A DNA stretch of 64,000 nucleotides. It comes from Russula earlei. Lineage: Eukaryota; Basidiomycota; Agaricomycetes; Russulales; Russulaceae. The translations under genes were made by a program, and so were the position numbers. Numbering within the stretch: the stretch's first letter is position 1; every line of letters starts with the position of its first letter. The notes under the pieces are model-generated. The model was not told where the DNA came from and did no database searches. It was given only the letters and a program-made list of their open reading frames with translations. The stretch lies in NCBI GenBank assembly GCA_025769875.1, contig JAGFNK010000210.1, positions 21,044 through 85,043 on the forward strand, given 5' to 3'. This document shows positions 30,400-38,723 of this stretch, piece by piece.

Positions 30400-30535
30400 C
30401 CAACTCCGACTCCAAGATGGTCACTTTTCGCTCACTTACATCTGTATACATGGAGATTTCCTCCGCAGACATGGTTGTGTTGAGACGAATGATGATCCAT
30501 TGCACTTCTTCTGAGACTGCTTTGCCTTTAGCCAT
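30400..30535 (-). pseudogene. Transposase-type helix-turn-helix fragment at the palindrome centre
   Basis: An ATG at 30535 opens MAKGKAVSEEVQWIIIRLNT followed by TMSAEEISMYTDVSERKVTI. This matches the N-terminal homeodomain-like HTH of fungal Tc1/mariner-type (DDE) transposases, which open with a basic-polar segment, then 'EEI..YT.VS.R.V'. The frame runs on into low-complexity arm sequence (to 30131), which is not transposase. Only the DNA-binding half-domain is present, and no DDE catalytic domain follows. Confidence 0.5.
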
Positions 30536-30586
30536 GGCAGTGATGGGTGTGTTGAAAAAATTTCCTCTTTGGGAACAAAGACATCT
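30424..30586. other. Palindrome spacer (about 163 bp)
   Basis: This unpaired centre separates the two arms; the axis is at 30505. Arm similarity fades at 'gatggtca' on the left and 'tgtctttg' on the right. The minus strand of the spacer encodes an HTH fragment. Confidence 0.85.
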
Positions 30587-31414
30587 CGACCGTCTCGGAG
30601 TCAGAGTCGGACTCCCCGATTACCACCACCCCCAGTCCCCTCTGCCCTCATCCACCATCAACCCCCATCATAGCTTCATCAGCTGCTCCATTCTTAGCCT
30701 TGCCAAGTCATCGCCATCATGGCCCCTGTCCTGCCCACTGCTGCCTCTCGTCCATCTGCACCTGCTTCGTCCGCCGTCTAGTCGTTTCAGTTCTGTTGGC
30801 CATTCTGTTGGCCACACGTGCCACCTTGCTGTCTCAGTCCCAGTTGCTGCAGTCTCAGCCTCCTCATCGTCCCCTCTAGCTGCCGTTACTTTGGTCCAGC
30901 CAGCCCCTACAATGTCAGCTTCGTCTGGCTTCTTCCACCACTTCAGTCTCACTTGCAGCCGTCGCCTGAACTCGTCCATGCCACCATCTTGGTCTCAACC
31001 CCAACTGTCGTTTTAGTCTCATGCAACACACATTGTCCAAGAAGGCCCTGGACCTGAGCTTAGTCACTTGCCACCTCAGGAGGAGCAGAAACAGCCTCCA
31101 CACCGCCAGTGCCAGAGACGCTGCTGACATAAGTAATATGCCCCACGCCACCCCTCATGTCGCCTCATCCCTGTAGGTCTGAATGTGTCGTACAACAGTG
31201 TAGACCGTTAGGCATTCAAACATCCCAACAAGGTCCGTACCGTCATAGATTATGGTTGATCAAGAGCCATTTCCGGGTATCTCCGTGTCTGATCGCTCAT
31301 CTCTCCCAGACCGCTATCATTTATGAAGCCGATGAGCCCAACAGATCCCTATGCTGAACTGCCACACAAAACTTCTAGTGTTGCCAATGTACTGAAAATC
31401 TCTCGGCATCAATT

Positions 31415-31807
31415 AAGGCAATGCCGTCTCTATCTACCTTCCTATGGCATGGCAAGCGGTCGCTGCCCTCCTCGTGTGTAGCGCTCATCGGTGCCGTCCA
31501 CTCTGTTGTGTTCGCTGGCTTCTCTGCAGAGGCGCATCATGACCGTATCAATGACTGCCAGAGCTGTGTCATCCTTATTGCCAATGAAGGGCGTTGCGGT
31601 GGGAAGACTATTGCAACCAAAGCAATAGTCGATTCAGCACTCAAGGTCTGCCTGCATGTTGAGCACATCCTTGTTCTTAGGCGCATGGGGAACGAAGTTC
31701 CATGGACGCAGGGCCGTGACAAGTGGTGGCACGAGGAGATGATGTGGGTCCTCAATTTCTGCATGCCAGATATCTTGTCAGCGGAAGATCCACTCTTTAT
31801 CCTTTAT
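31415..31807 (+). pseudogene. Captured acetyl-CoA synthetase fragment (right arm)
   Basis: A first frame reads [20 protein letters not shown]. After a one-base shift the sequence continues [69 protein letters not shown] and [10 protein letters not shown]. This is the contiguous stretch of acetyl-CoA synthetase (AMP-forming, ACS family) that ends just before the P-loop-like TSGSTGKPKG motif. Immediately after ILY comes GTGAGA, a plausible intron donor, so capture may have included an exon end. Residues usually conserved are altered (AHHDR for ALRDR; NFCMP) and the frame is shifted. It is a non-functional fragment of a host metabolic gene. Confidence 0.88.
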
Positions 31808-32075
31808 GTGAGATGCCTGCTTGCACATGCCCGTTGGCGCGCATCTGAACTCGCTGCAGAGGAGGGAACCTGTGATGTGCAAGCTCCAGGTCTCGCTTGA
31901 GACCACACACATACGATACTGTGGTACACTGTGTGGGAGAGCAAAATGAAAAGCTGACAAAACGATGAAGGTATGCAATGTTATTTCTCCCTGCCATATG
32001 TACAAAACTCATCCTTCCTCCAGTCACCGCCCTGCTGGCTCACACGTGGCCGGCCACCGACAGTTCGAAACTTGA

Positions 32076-32282
32076 ATGCCACCACTCGCGTTCGCCTCTT
32101 CCATTGTTGGACAGGACCAGGGAAAGCTTCCCGTGGTCAGTGAAGGGAACCTCCAGCTCTATTTTGAGGGTTATGTTGTGGATGAGCCAGGTGAATGGAG
32201 CAAGCTTTCATGTCCAAGGGTCAACAGCAATTTCCTGGTTTCAGGTAAGTATGATGCACCACATGTGGAAGACATTTCCTGA
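32076..32282 (+). other. Unidentified coding-like segment in the right arm
   Basis: Mirror copy of 28728-28934 with the same encoded sequence. Its ATG-started frame ends just after a 'gtaagtatg' donor-like site near 32245. Family unknown. Confidence 0.3.
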
Positions 32283-32689
32283 TGGCTCGCATAATAAAAA
32301 GCGCATTTTTTGAAGTGTGAGAGGGGTAAGCAGTGTGAAATGTGATGATCGTAGTGTGCAAATGCCGCGTCATGCACGAGAAATGCCAAAAGGTGCCCAA
32401 CAGCAGCACACTGTCACTCACTGTGTTGCTCCGACTACTGAGCCACCCCCCCATCATTCATCATTGTTCGCCACCGCCGTACTTGAGGGCTCGCAGCCCA
32501 CCATCGCCTCGCCTCGCCCATTCATGCATGATCGCAATCACTGCCTCGACGCACGCCTCGCGTCATCGTTTCGATTTTGTCTTATTGCTCTTCCGTCAGT
32601 CCTTGTCTGGTCCCATGAACGTGCCCTTCTTGCGTGCTATGTCATAAATAGTTGTATCATATCATGTGCTCAGCTGTAGGGATAATGTA

Positions 32690-33290
32690 ATTTTATCATG
32701 CTTGGGGTCAGCACCCCAAAATGTGAAAATTCAACAAGTGAAACCAATTATTTGGCTGCCTCTGGATACAGTACATGAGGTTCTACTGTCCAAGTTTCAA
32801 GGCAATCCATCAAGAAATGGTTGAGATATGACAGTTCGAAAAATTGCACGCAGATGGGCACCCAAAAATTGAAACTTCAAGAACTGATAATTAGACACCA
32901 ACTCTTTGGCTGCACCTAGACACATTATATGAGATCCCACTGTCCAAGTTTCAAGGCAATCCATTGAGAAATGGTTGAGATATGGCAGTTCGAAATTTCA
33001 CACTCAGATTGCACCCAAAAATTGAAACTTCAAGAACAGAGAATTAGACCCCAACTCTTGGGCTGCACCTAGATACAGTACATGAGATCCCACTGTCGAA
33101 GTTCCAAGTCAATTGATTCAGAAACAGTTGAGATATGGCAGTTCAAAGTTTTGCACTCATGTCAGCACCTGAAAATTGACATTTCAAGAACTAAATATTA
33201 GGCTCCCATATTTTAGCTGCACATAGATACAGTATATAAGGTTCTACTGTCAAAGTTTCAAGGCAATCTGTTGAGAAACTGTTGAGATAT
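32690..33290 (-). repeat. Tandem ~154-bp repeats at the palindrome's right end
   Basis: Mirror image of 27720-28315; unit starts in reverse at about 32829, 32983, 33136 and 33290. The partial outer unit continues to 33360. Confidence 0.9.
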
Positions 33291-33360
33291 AGCAGTTTTA
33301 ATTTCGCACTCAAAATGACATCCAAAAATGGCAAGTGCAAGGTCATGTGAAAATGACAAT

Positions 33361-33587
33361 AAATACTGTATGTAGCAAGGCTGTACAGTACTATATGTGG
33401 AACAATAGATAAAAGGTGAGCCAATAGCAAAAGGGGATCAAAAGGTAAGGTGAAACACAAGAGGGTAAAGTGACAGGTGTCAATCAATATCAAGGGATGA
33501 AATGGTAATCAAGGGGACAAGGGCGACAGAAGGGAACAATAACTGAAACAGGTTAGAGATGAACCAATAAGGGGGTAAATCATGACA
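33361..33587 (-). repeat. Remnant of the gypsy-1b 5' LTR
   Basis: It begins within the LTR at 'aaatactgtatgtag' and runs to the LTR end 'aatcatgaca', followed by the TSD AGATC (33588-33592), which matches 13843-13847. The LTR part upstream of the TATTTAA region is missing at the palindrome junction. Confidence 0.9.
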
Positions 33588-33657
33588 AGATCCCAGCATC
33601 ATTTCTTGGCAGAAATTGCTGCAATGCAACCTTGATCTCCTAATTTATGGTGCCCTT
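33588..33657 (-). pseudogene. Fragment of the unrecognised minus-strand gene
   Basis: The minus strand reads an INEEIKVALQQFLPRNDAG-like segment, collinear with 34249-34324 upstream and 13659-13847 downstream once LTR insertions and one TSD copy are removed. Family unknown. Confidence 0.4.
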
Positions 33658-34248
33658 TGTTACAGCATCACAGCTGTTGGAGCGTTAGCTCAGGGTTCAG
33701 TGGGGTGAAGTCCCTGTGACTTGGTTCAAGGGTTCAGTGGGGCCGGCTCAGAGAGACCAGATCAAGGGTTTAGCGTCTCAAGGTTAAGTCAGGTGATGAC
33801 TCAGCCCACAGACAGAGTTGGTCTTCTGGTTTCACAGAAGAGGAGGACAGTGAGAGAGAGGCAGAGGAGGAAAAGGAACACAAGGGTTCCTTGAGGTGTG
33901 CTCAGGTCAAGCAGAGTGTAGGCCAGCACAAGCAAGTTGTGATTGAGAGAGTATACAAGGCAAGGGATGCAACAGGAAGTAGGACAAAGCTAAGCTTGGA
34001 GCATTCCCCAGCTTTTACAGGTGCTTAAATACTGTATGTAGTGAGGCTGTACAGTACTATATGTGGAACAACAGACAAAAGGTGAGCCAATAGCAAAAGG
34101 GGATCAATGACAAATGAAACACAAGGAGGTAAGGTGACAGCTGTCAATCAATATCAAGGGATGAAACAGTAACCAAAGGGATGGGGGTGACAGGAGAAAA
34201 CAATAATGGAAGAGGTTAGTGACAAACTGACAGGGATAGATCACAACA
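33658..34248 (-). mobile_element. Solo LTR of the gypsy-1 family, TSD CCCTT
   Basis: TGTTACAGCATCACAGC to GATCACAACA, 591 bp, colinear with gypsy-1 LTRs and flanked by CCCTT (33653-33657, 34249-34253). Sequence decay is intermediate, with many CG to TG/CA changes. Confidence 0.92.
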
Positions 34249-34324
34249 CCCTTTCCCCTACATCTTGGACCCATTCCTCATTGATCCAAAACATCAAAAG
34301 TCAGTTGACTTTTGCATCCTGGTC
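34249..34324 (-). pseudogene. Fragment of the unrecognised minus-strand gene
   Basis: The minus strand reads STDFLMFWINEEWVQDVG-like sequence after removal of the flanking LTRs. It continues the frame at 34808-34977. Confidence 0.4.
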
Positions 34325-34807
34325 TGTTGAAGCAGATGGGCACAGGTTATGATAAGAGCGATAAGATCCTTAAGATCTATCACAAGATATTTCAGTATTG
34401 TGTAAGACAAGACTGTAATTCAGTAATACCTATCACAAGATATCTACAACGCGTGATTAGATGCGAGAGATAAGATAGGAAACAGTAAGTACTCACTTCA
34501 GTATTGTGTAAGACAAGACTGAAGTGATCTATCGAAATATGACGCTCTTAAGTACTCCAGAGCGTCTCTAAGTACACTGCAGGTAGCTACCATCAATAAG
34601 AAACAAAGATCATAAAAGGATCAGTCATTAGTAGCTACCAATTGTCATCAATTAACTTATCATTGTAAGTAACGCAGATCTCAGCATATGAGCTGAGCCG
34701 GACCGCGTGATCCGACGCGTCATGCGCCTGAGCTAAGCCGGTGATGCCCGGTCCATGTAACCAACGCGTCAACGCGTCAAATCACCCAAGTCAATGATAT
34801 CTCAACA
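34325..34807 (-). mobile_element. Solo LTR of the copia-3 family, TSD TGGTC
   Basis: TGTTGAAGCAGATGGGC to ATATCTCAACA, 483 bp, flanked by TGGTC (34320-34324, 34808-34812). It aligns with the copia-3 LTR at 60588-61034: 'gctacaacgcgtt'-type, 'catatgagctgagccgg' and 'gtgatgcccggtcc' blocks are shared. The motif 'attgtgtaagacaagactg' occurs twice inside it. Confidence 0.88.
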
Positions 34808-35060
34808 TGGTCAGCTATATCAGCTAATGGGAGAGCTTCTGGGAGAGCTTTCAGGTACAGCTTGAGCTGCTTGAACTTGCCTGCAGTGAGCTCATTGGGA
34901 TGATTGGGTGCAATAATTGGGGCAAACTGAGGCACAGACACAATGAAATTTGATATTAGTCTATCAAAAGTAAACATTACTGTATGGCTACAGCTTGTCC
35001 TCGAGATCTTTTATTTCAAGCTGGGCAACCACGGCCCTGTTGAGACAGTTGAGTTGAAGT
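34808..35060 (-). pseudogene. N-terminal fragment of the unrecognised minus-strand gene
   Basis: The minus strand reads APIIAPNHPNELTAGKFKQL then KLYLKALPEALPLADIAD. Upstream (34990-35060) it reads LNCLNRAVVAQLEIKDLEDK, possibly an earlier exon, with a 'cctcag' acceptor-like site between them. The protein is not recognised. Three independent LTR insertions with clean TSDs show that this gene was once continuous through 34324, 33657 and 13847. Confidence 0.4.
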
Positions 35061-35121
35061 TCACAGCCCATAGACACACTGGCATTCTCGGGCAAATTCG
35101 CACCGCGTTTTGACCATCTTA

Positions 35122-35527
35122 CACGACAGGCAGGAAGGGATAAGTCAACTCTGCTTATAGTCAACTCAGTGGATAATAAAAGTAAAATATTTCAAGTGCT
35201 GAGTAGGGTCTGTTGCGGCCACGAATTATATTACATAAGTAATGACCTTAGTTGAGCACAAAAAATGTGACAAAAAAGGTTAAATATGGAGAGTCTACTC
35301 ATTCTGGCACAACATTTACCCTAGCCTGGCTAAAAGTTGTGCCGGAATGAGTAGACTCTCCATATTTAACCTTTTTTGTCACATTTTTCATGCTCAACTA
35401 AGGTCATTACTTATGTAATATAATTTGTGGCCGCAACAGAGCCTACTCAGCACTTGAAATATTTTACTTTTATCATCCACTGAGTTGACTATAAGCAGAG
35501 TTGACTTATCCCTTCCTGCCTGTCGTG
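35122..35527. mobile_element. Foldback MITE, TSD TTA
   Basis: A 406-bp element is made of two ~190-bp inverted arms around a ~25-bp loop (35313-35336). It starts CACGACAGGCAGGAAGGG and ends CCTGCCTGTCGTG. TTA sits immediately outside both ends (35119-35121, 35528-35530). A 3-bp TTA duplication with long TIRs and no coding capacity fits a PIF/Harbinger-derived MITE. The arms differ at only a handful of sites. Confidence 0.85.
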
Positions 35528-35710
35528 TTAGGAAGTTCGGCAAATTAGCTGCAAAATAGCCGGGCTAATTTGCAGGTGCAATTTTCAAACGTCTATTTCC
35601 CGTCACACTAACGCCAGAGTCAGGACGAGGATAAGGCATCATAGGGCTTGAGTAAACGAAAGGATTACGGCGTGGGCACGAAGCTACAGGCCCGTGACAG
35701 GCCCGTGACA

Positions 35711-36113
35711 CTAATCCCTGATTGTATCACGCATTCTTCCCCTCCCACGGCGATCTTGTCGTAGCCTACGACTCGGAGGACGTTGCCTCACATCACGTTC
35801 CCTGTGAGGACGAGTATTTCGAGTCGCCCCCCCATGCACACTAGGCCCTGGCACAACACTCCCGCTCCTACTCCCACTGACACTCCGACTCAATTGCTCT
35901 TCCTCTGGTTCATTTTCCTTATCACGAGACGGCGCGATTACTGTGGGGTCAATGTCAGTTGCTACTCGATGAAGGTAATCTTCTATCGCGATAGCTTGGT
36001 CGTGGTTCCCTCCGCTGGCGTTGGTGTTGTTCCCTCCGCTGGCGTTGGTAACGACCCCACGTGGGGGCTCACGGGTGAACGGAGTTAATTCTCGATCAGC
36101 TCTACGACATAAA
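35711..36113 (-). CDS. Unrecognised ORF, possible 3' exon
   Basis: The minus frame is open from about 36113 to a stop at 35711 and reads RADRELTPFTREPPRGVVTN, then a duplicated NASGGN motif, AIAIEDYLHRVATDIDPTVI, EPEEEQLSRSVSGSRSG and an Arg-rich end (RPPSRRLRQDRRGRGRMRD). The region is GC-balanced with no CG depletion, unlike the transposons around it. No ATG near its upstream end suggests an upstream exon, but I cannot place one. Low-complexity basic tail; family unknown. It could be a gag-like or host protein end. Confidence 0.3.
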
Positions 36114-36369
36114 GTAAAGTCGAGTCATGAAACAAGGCTTGAAGAGGTAGTCGCACCTAGATGAAAGCTCGGAGCACGGAGCGACGCCGACGGCGAGGCA
36201 GAAAAAGGTAAGGACGGTGGAAGTGCACATTGTTATCATGAACGGGATAGTCGATTGAAAACTGTGGGAGTCGTCGAGGCAAGAATAAGAAGATTGGTAA
36301 CCAGTACCAAATATGAAGAATATGAGCACAGCTGGAGATAATTGAAACTGCTTTTACACTCCTTGCGTG

Positions 36370-36510
36370 CCGGACCGGACTTGTTAATAACCAGAACTTG
36401 TCGTTCGTTTTTTCCCTCAGTCTTTTATGAGGTTAGTACTACTCATTCCCTTACCATTTACTAGTGTACATAGTCATCATCCCACAGGTTAGCAAACTAT
36501 CTAATACTGA
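36370..36510 (+). repeat. Possible LTR fragment related to the LTR at 61398-61650
   Basis: It shares 'gttcgtt', 'cctcagtctttta', 'gaggttagtacta', 'cattccctta' and 'gtacatagtcatcatccc' in the same order as 61480-61600. The ends are not definable. Confidence 0.4.
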
Positions 36511-37490
36511 GTCATCATCCTACGCGCGGAACTCGCACTCAGAATCAGGGGCGTGAGCCGTAAATGCCTCTTGATTGCATCATGATTTGATTTGATTTGC
36601 TGCTTTTGATAGTACTTCGATACATTATTGCCGAGTTGAACTTCCAAAGCTTGCATCCTTGATGGCAGTGGGGACCACTCGGAATCATCTCCTGCTCCCC
36701 CCCCTGCGGTCCCAAGCGATCAAACCCTTGAAGTTGCTCCTGAAACACAGCCAAATAGCTTCCGGGGACTCACAATTAACCAGTTGGGCTCTGGGGTTAA
36801 TGTCACCACCGCATGCGAGACACAGAATCGAAAAGGTTGAGAGAACTTGGTCAGGTCCCAAAGCTTGAACGAGTCGAAAGAGTCGACTGAACGCTCTACA
36901 GAGCCCGAGTTGATCCTTATATACATGCGGGTACCTATGCGAGCTACGAGACCTTTCTACACGATGACGACGATTTGAACGCAACGGAATCCTCGCGAAG
37001 ACCACAAGACTTCCCTACACCATGAGCGAGCGCACGAGAGCGTGCTACACAATCACGGGGTCGGTGACAGTTGAGATCTCTCACTGAGGAGGGCAAAGCT
37101 CTTGACTATCATTGAAAAAGCAAAGTTACCAGCGCCACTGTATGTCGAAGCTGCGGGGAAATGTGAATGCTTGGACGAGGGGAATGAGAAATGAGAAAGG
37201 AGAGGAGAGGAGAGGAGAGGAGAGGCAAGATTCGGGGCGTGAGATGGCGAGGGGGTAACGGAGAGCAAGGACACGAGAGGAGAGCGCAGCAGCGTGCAGA
37301 GAATCACAGCAGACGTGGCGATTTCAGGACGTGTGAGCGCAACACCCCTTTGATACGAAGGCCTTCCGCGCAAGCAACCACCACAGCCGCCTTGTTCGAA
37401 CGCATGCACTCAAATCAGAGCAAGTGTCACCGCCACGTACTGTCACCGATCACACGCCAGTTCCGAGGACCAGTGGCTTGATACCTGATA
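36511..37490. other. Non-repetitive region with no convincing gene
   Basis: Open frames at 36685-37005 (minus) and 36720-36926 (minus; contains FDSFKLWDLTKFSQPF) are short and have no recognised domain. A perfect (GGAGA)-type microsatellite lies at 37197-37226. Base composition and intact CG dinucleotides suggest single-copy sequence rather than an old transposon. Confidence 0.4.
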
Positions 37491-37894
37491 CAGGAGTTGA
37501 AACAAGGAGAAAGCAAGGGGGCCATGATATGACTCAAGTTTGATGGCCCTTATCTAATGATTAATGTAAAATAATTTACAATTTTTGTAGCATAATGTGT
37601 GTTCTAAAATCTCCTCAATACTATTTGCTAATGTCATCATTTTGTAATAGGAATCTATTGTAACAAAATCTAAAATGAAATTTCACAAATTGTTTCCTAC
37701 AAATTTGTATCAAAATAATAAATTTTGTTATTCAAAATGTTACAGTTTTGTAATTCACATATGTTGATTTCCCAACCAGTGATATCATCCCACAGATGCT
37801 CAGCAACCTGGAGCACATACTATTAGTGAATAGGTGGTAGTAGTAGTAGAGTTGTTGTTCAGATATCATATGAGTAGAGCATCAACCCCCTCAA
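37491..37894. other. AT-rich stretch, partly the 3' flank of copia-2
   Basis: 37540-37760 is strongly AT-rich without frames. On the minus strand 'ttgagggggttgatgc' next to 37890 resembles a copia polypurine tract and LTR start, so the lost 3' LTR of copia-2 may have begun here. I see no second copy to confirm it. Confidence 0.3.
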
Positions 37895-38723
37895 TGTTAC
37901 AAATCAAGGCCAGGTCCTGACCATAGATGGTCCTATTTTACTCAAGAAAGACCTCTCTCACTTTACATTACCAACTCCCTTCCGTTTTCTGGGCTATCCC
38001 TCCTGTGGTGCAAGATATCGCTATTGTAAAGGCACTATAACACGACCAGGCACCCGTTTCCTAATCGGGTAATCATCGCGTGGCAGCCACTTGGCCACCC
38101 AGCCACCAAGGACCCAAAACAGCGGCACAAACTCTTAGAAACTGTTGCATAAATCATCTGATGTCATCAAGGCTCCAATGACATCATGACTGACTGAGCG
38201 ACTCCACAGTGACCTCATAGGCTCACTAAGCGCTCCACAATGACATCATAATGATGTCATCGCTCCACAATGATCAGTAATGCGCTCAGTAAGCCTGAAA
38301 CTTGACACAAGCAAGTTTATGCCTCTGTAGTCCTATTGGATGGTACCAAAGAGTCTAGAATAGTCCCAGTTCTTTGTAAGCGACCCTGTACACTGTATAT
38401 AAGCCCCAATGAAGTATGGCAGTCGTCAGACTGTCCATTTGTGATACTCTCATCTTCCTGGGTACTCCCCTGCAACCGCTCAGTCTAAAGATTCCCCTCG
38501 TCTCCAAGGTACTCTTCAACAACCACCTTGTTTAAAGCCCCCTCGCTACACTGGCCTCTAGCCTTTGCCTCTGTCTCTTGCAACACCTACCAGTCCCCAT
38601 CTGGTACCTCCTCGTCGTTTGGCTCATCCTCTTGTTCAACGCCACTTACACCGCGTATCATCTGTTCCAACCCTTGCCCACCTGCTCCTGAGTCCTTAGT
38701 GATCAGCAGTACGTGTCTTGACA
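37895..38723 (+). mobile_element. Solo LTR of the gypsy-3 family, flanked by CCTCAA
   Basis: TGTTACAAATCAAGGCC to GTGTCTTGACA, 829 bp, the same length as the gypsy-3 left LTR. CCTCAA lies directly outside both ends (37889-37894, 38724-38729): a 5-bp duplication plus one chance base, or 6 bp. It is inserted just beyond the copia-2 RNase H end. Confidence 0.9.

Larger units (their letters stand above)
27720..30423. repeat. Left arm of a 5.6-kb palindrome
   Basis: Every position x here pairs with 61010 minus x on the other arm. Protein-length frames recur exactly in mirror image (for example 28331-28693 with 32317-32679, and 29110-29589 with 31421-31900). The arm continues on the far side of gypsy-2 at 18428-18502, giving about 2.77 kb. 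It contains 154-bp tandem repeats at its outer end, an unidentified segment and an acetyl-CoA synthetase fragment. Confidence 0.95.
30587..33360. repeat. Right arm of the palindrome
   Basis: This is the reverse complement of the left arm, about 2.77 kb, uninterrupted. Its outer end 'ggtcatgtgaaaatgacaat' abuts a gypsy-1b LTR piece at 33361. Near the axis (30587-30980) the arms differ at many sites (about eight residues in a 103-codon frame), whereas further out I found no amino-acid difference. Confidence 0.95.

Noticed and set aside
30381..31016. 211-codon frame across the palindrome axis
   Set aside because: It runs through the spacer and low-complexity arm sequence, shadows the HTH fragment on the other strand and has no domain.
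27720..33360. Palindrome as a pure assembly or sequencing artefact
   Set aside because: The arms differ near the axis, there is a 163-bp unique spacer, and only one arm carries gypsy-2 with a clean duplication. I still list long-read confirmation as a check.
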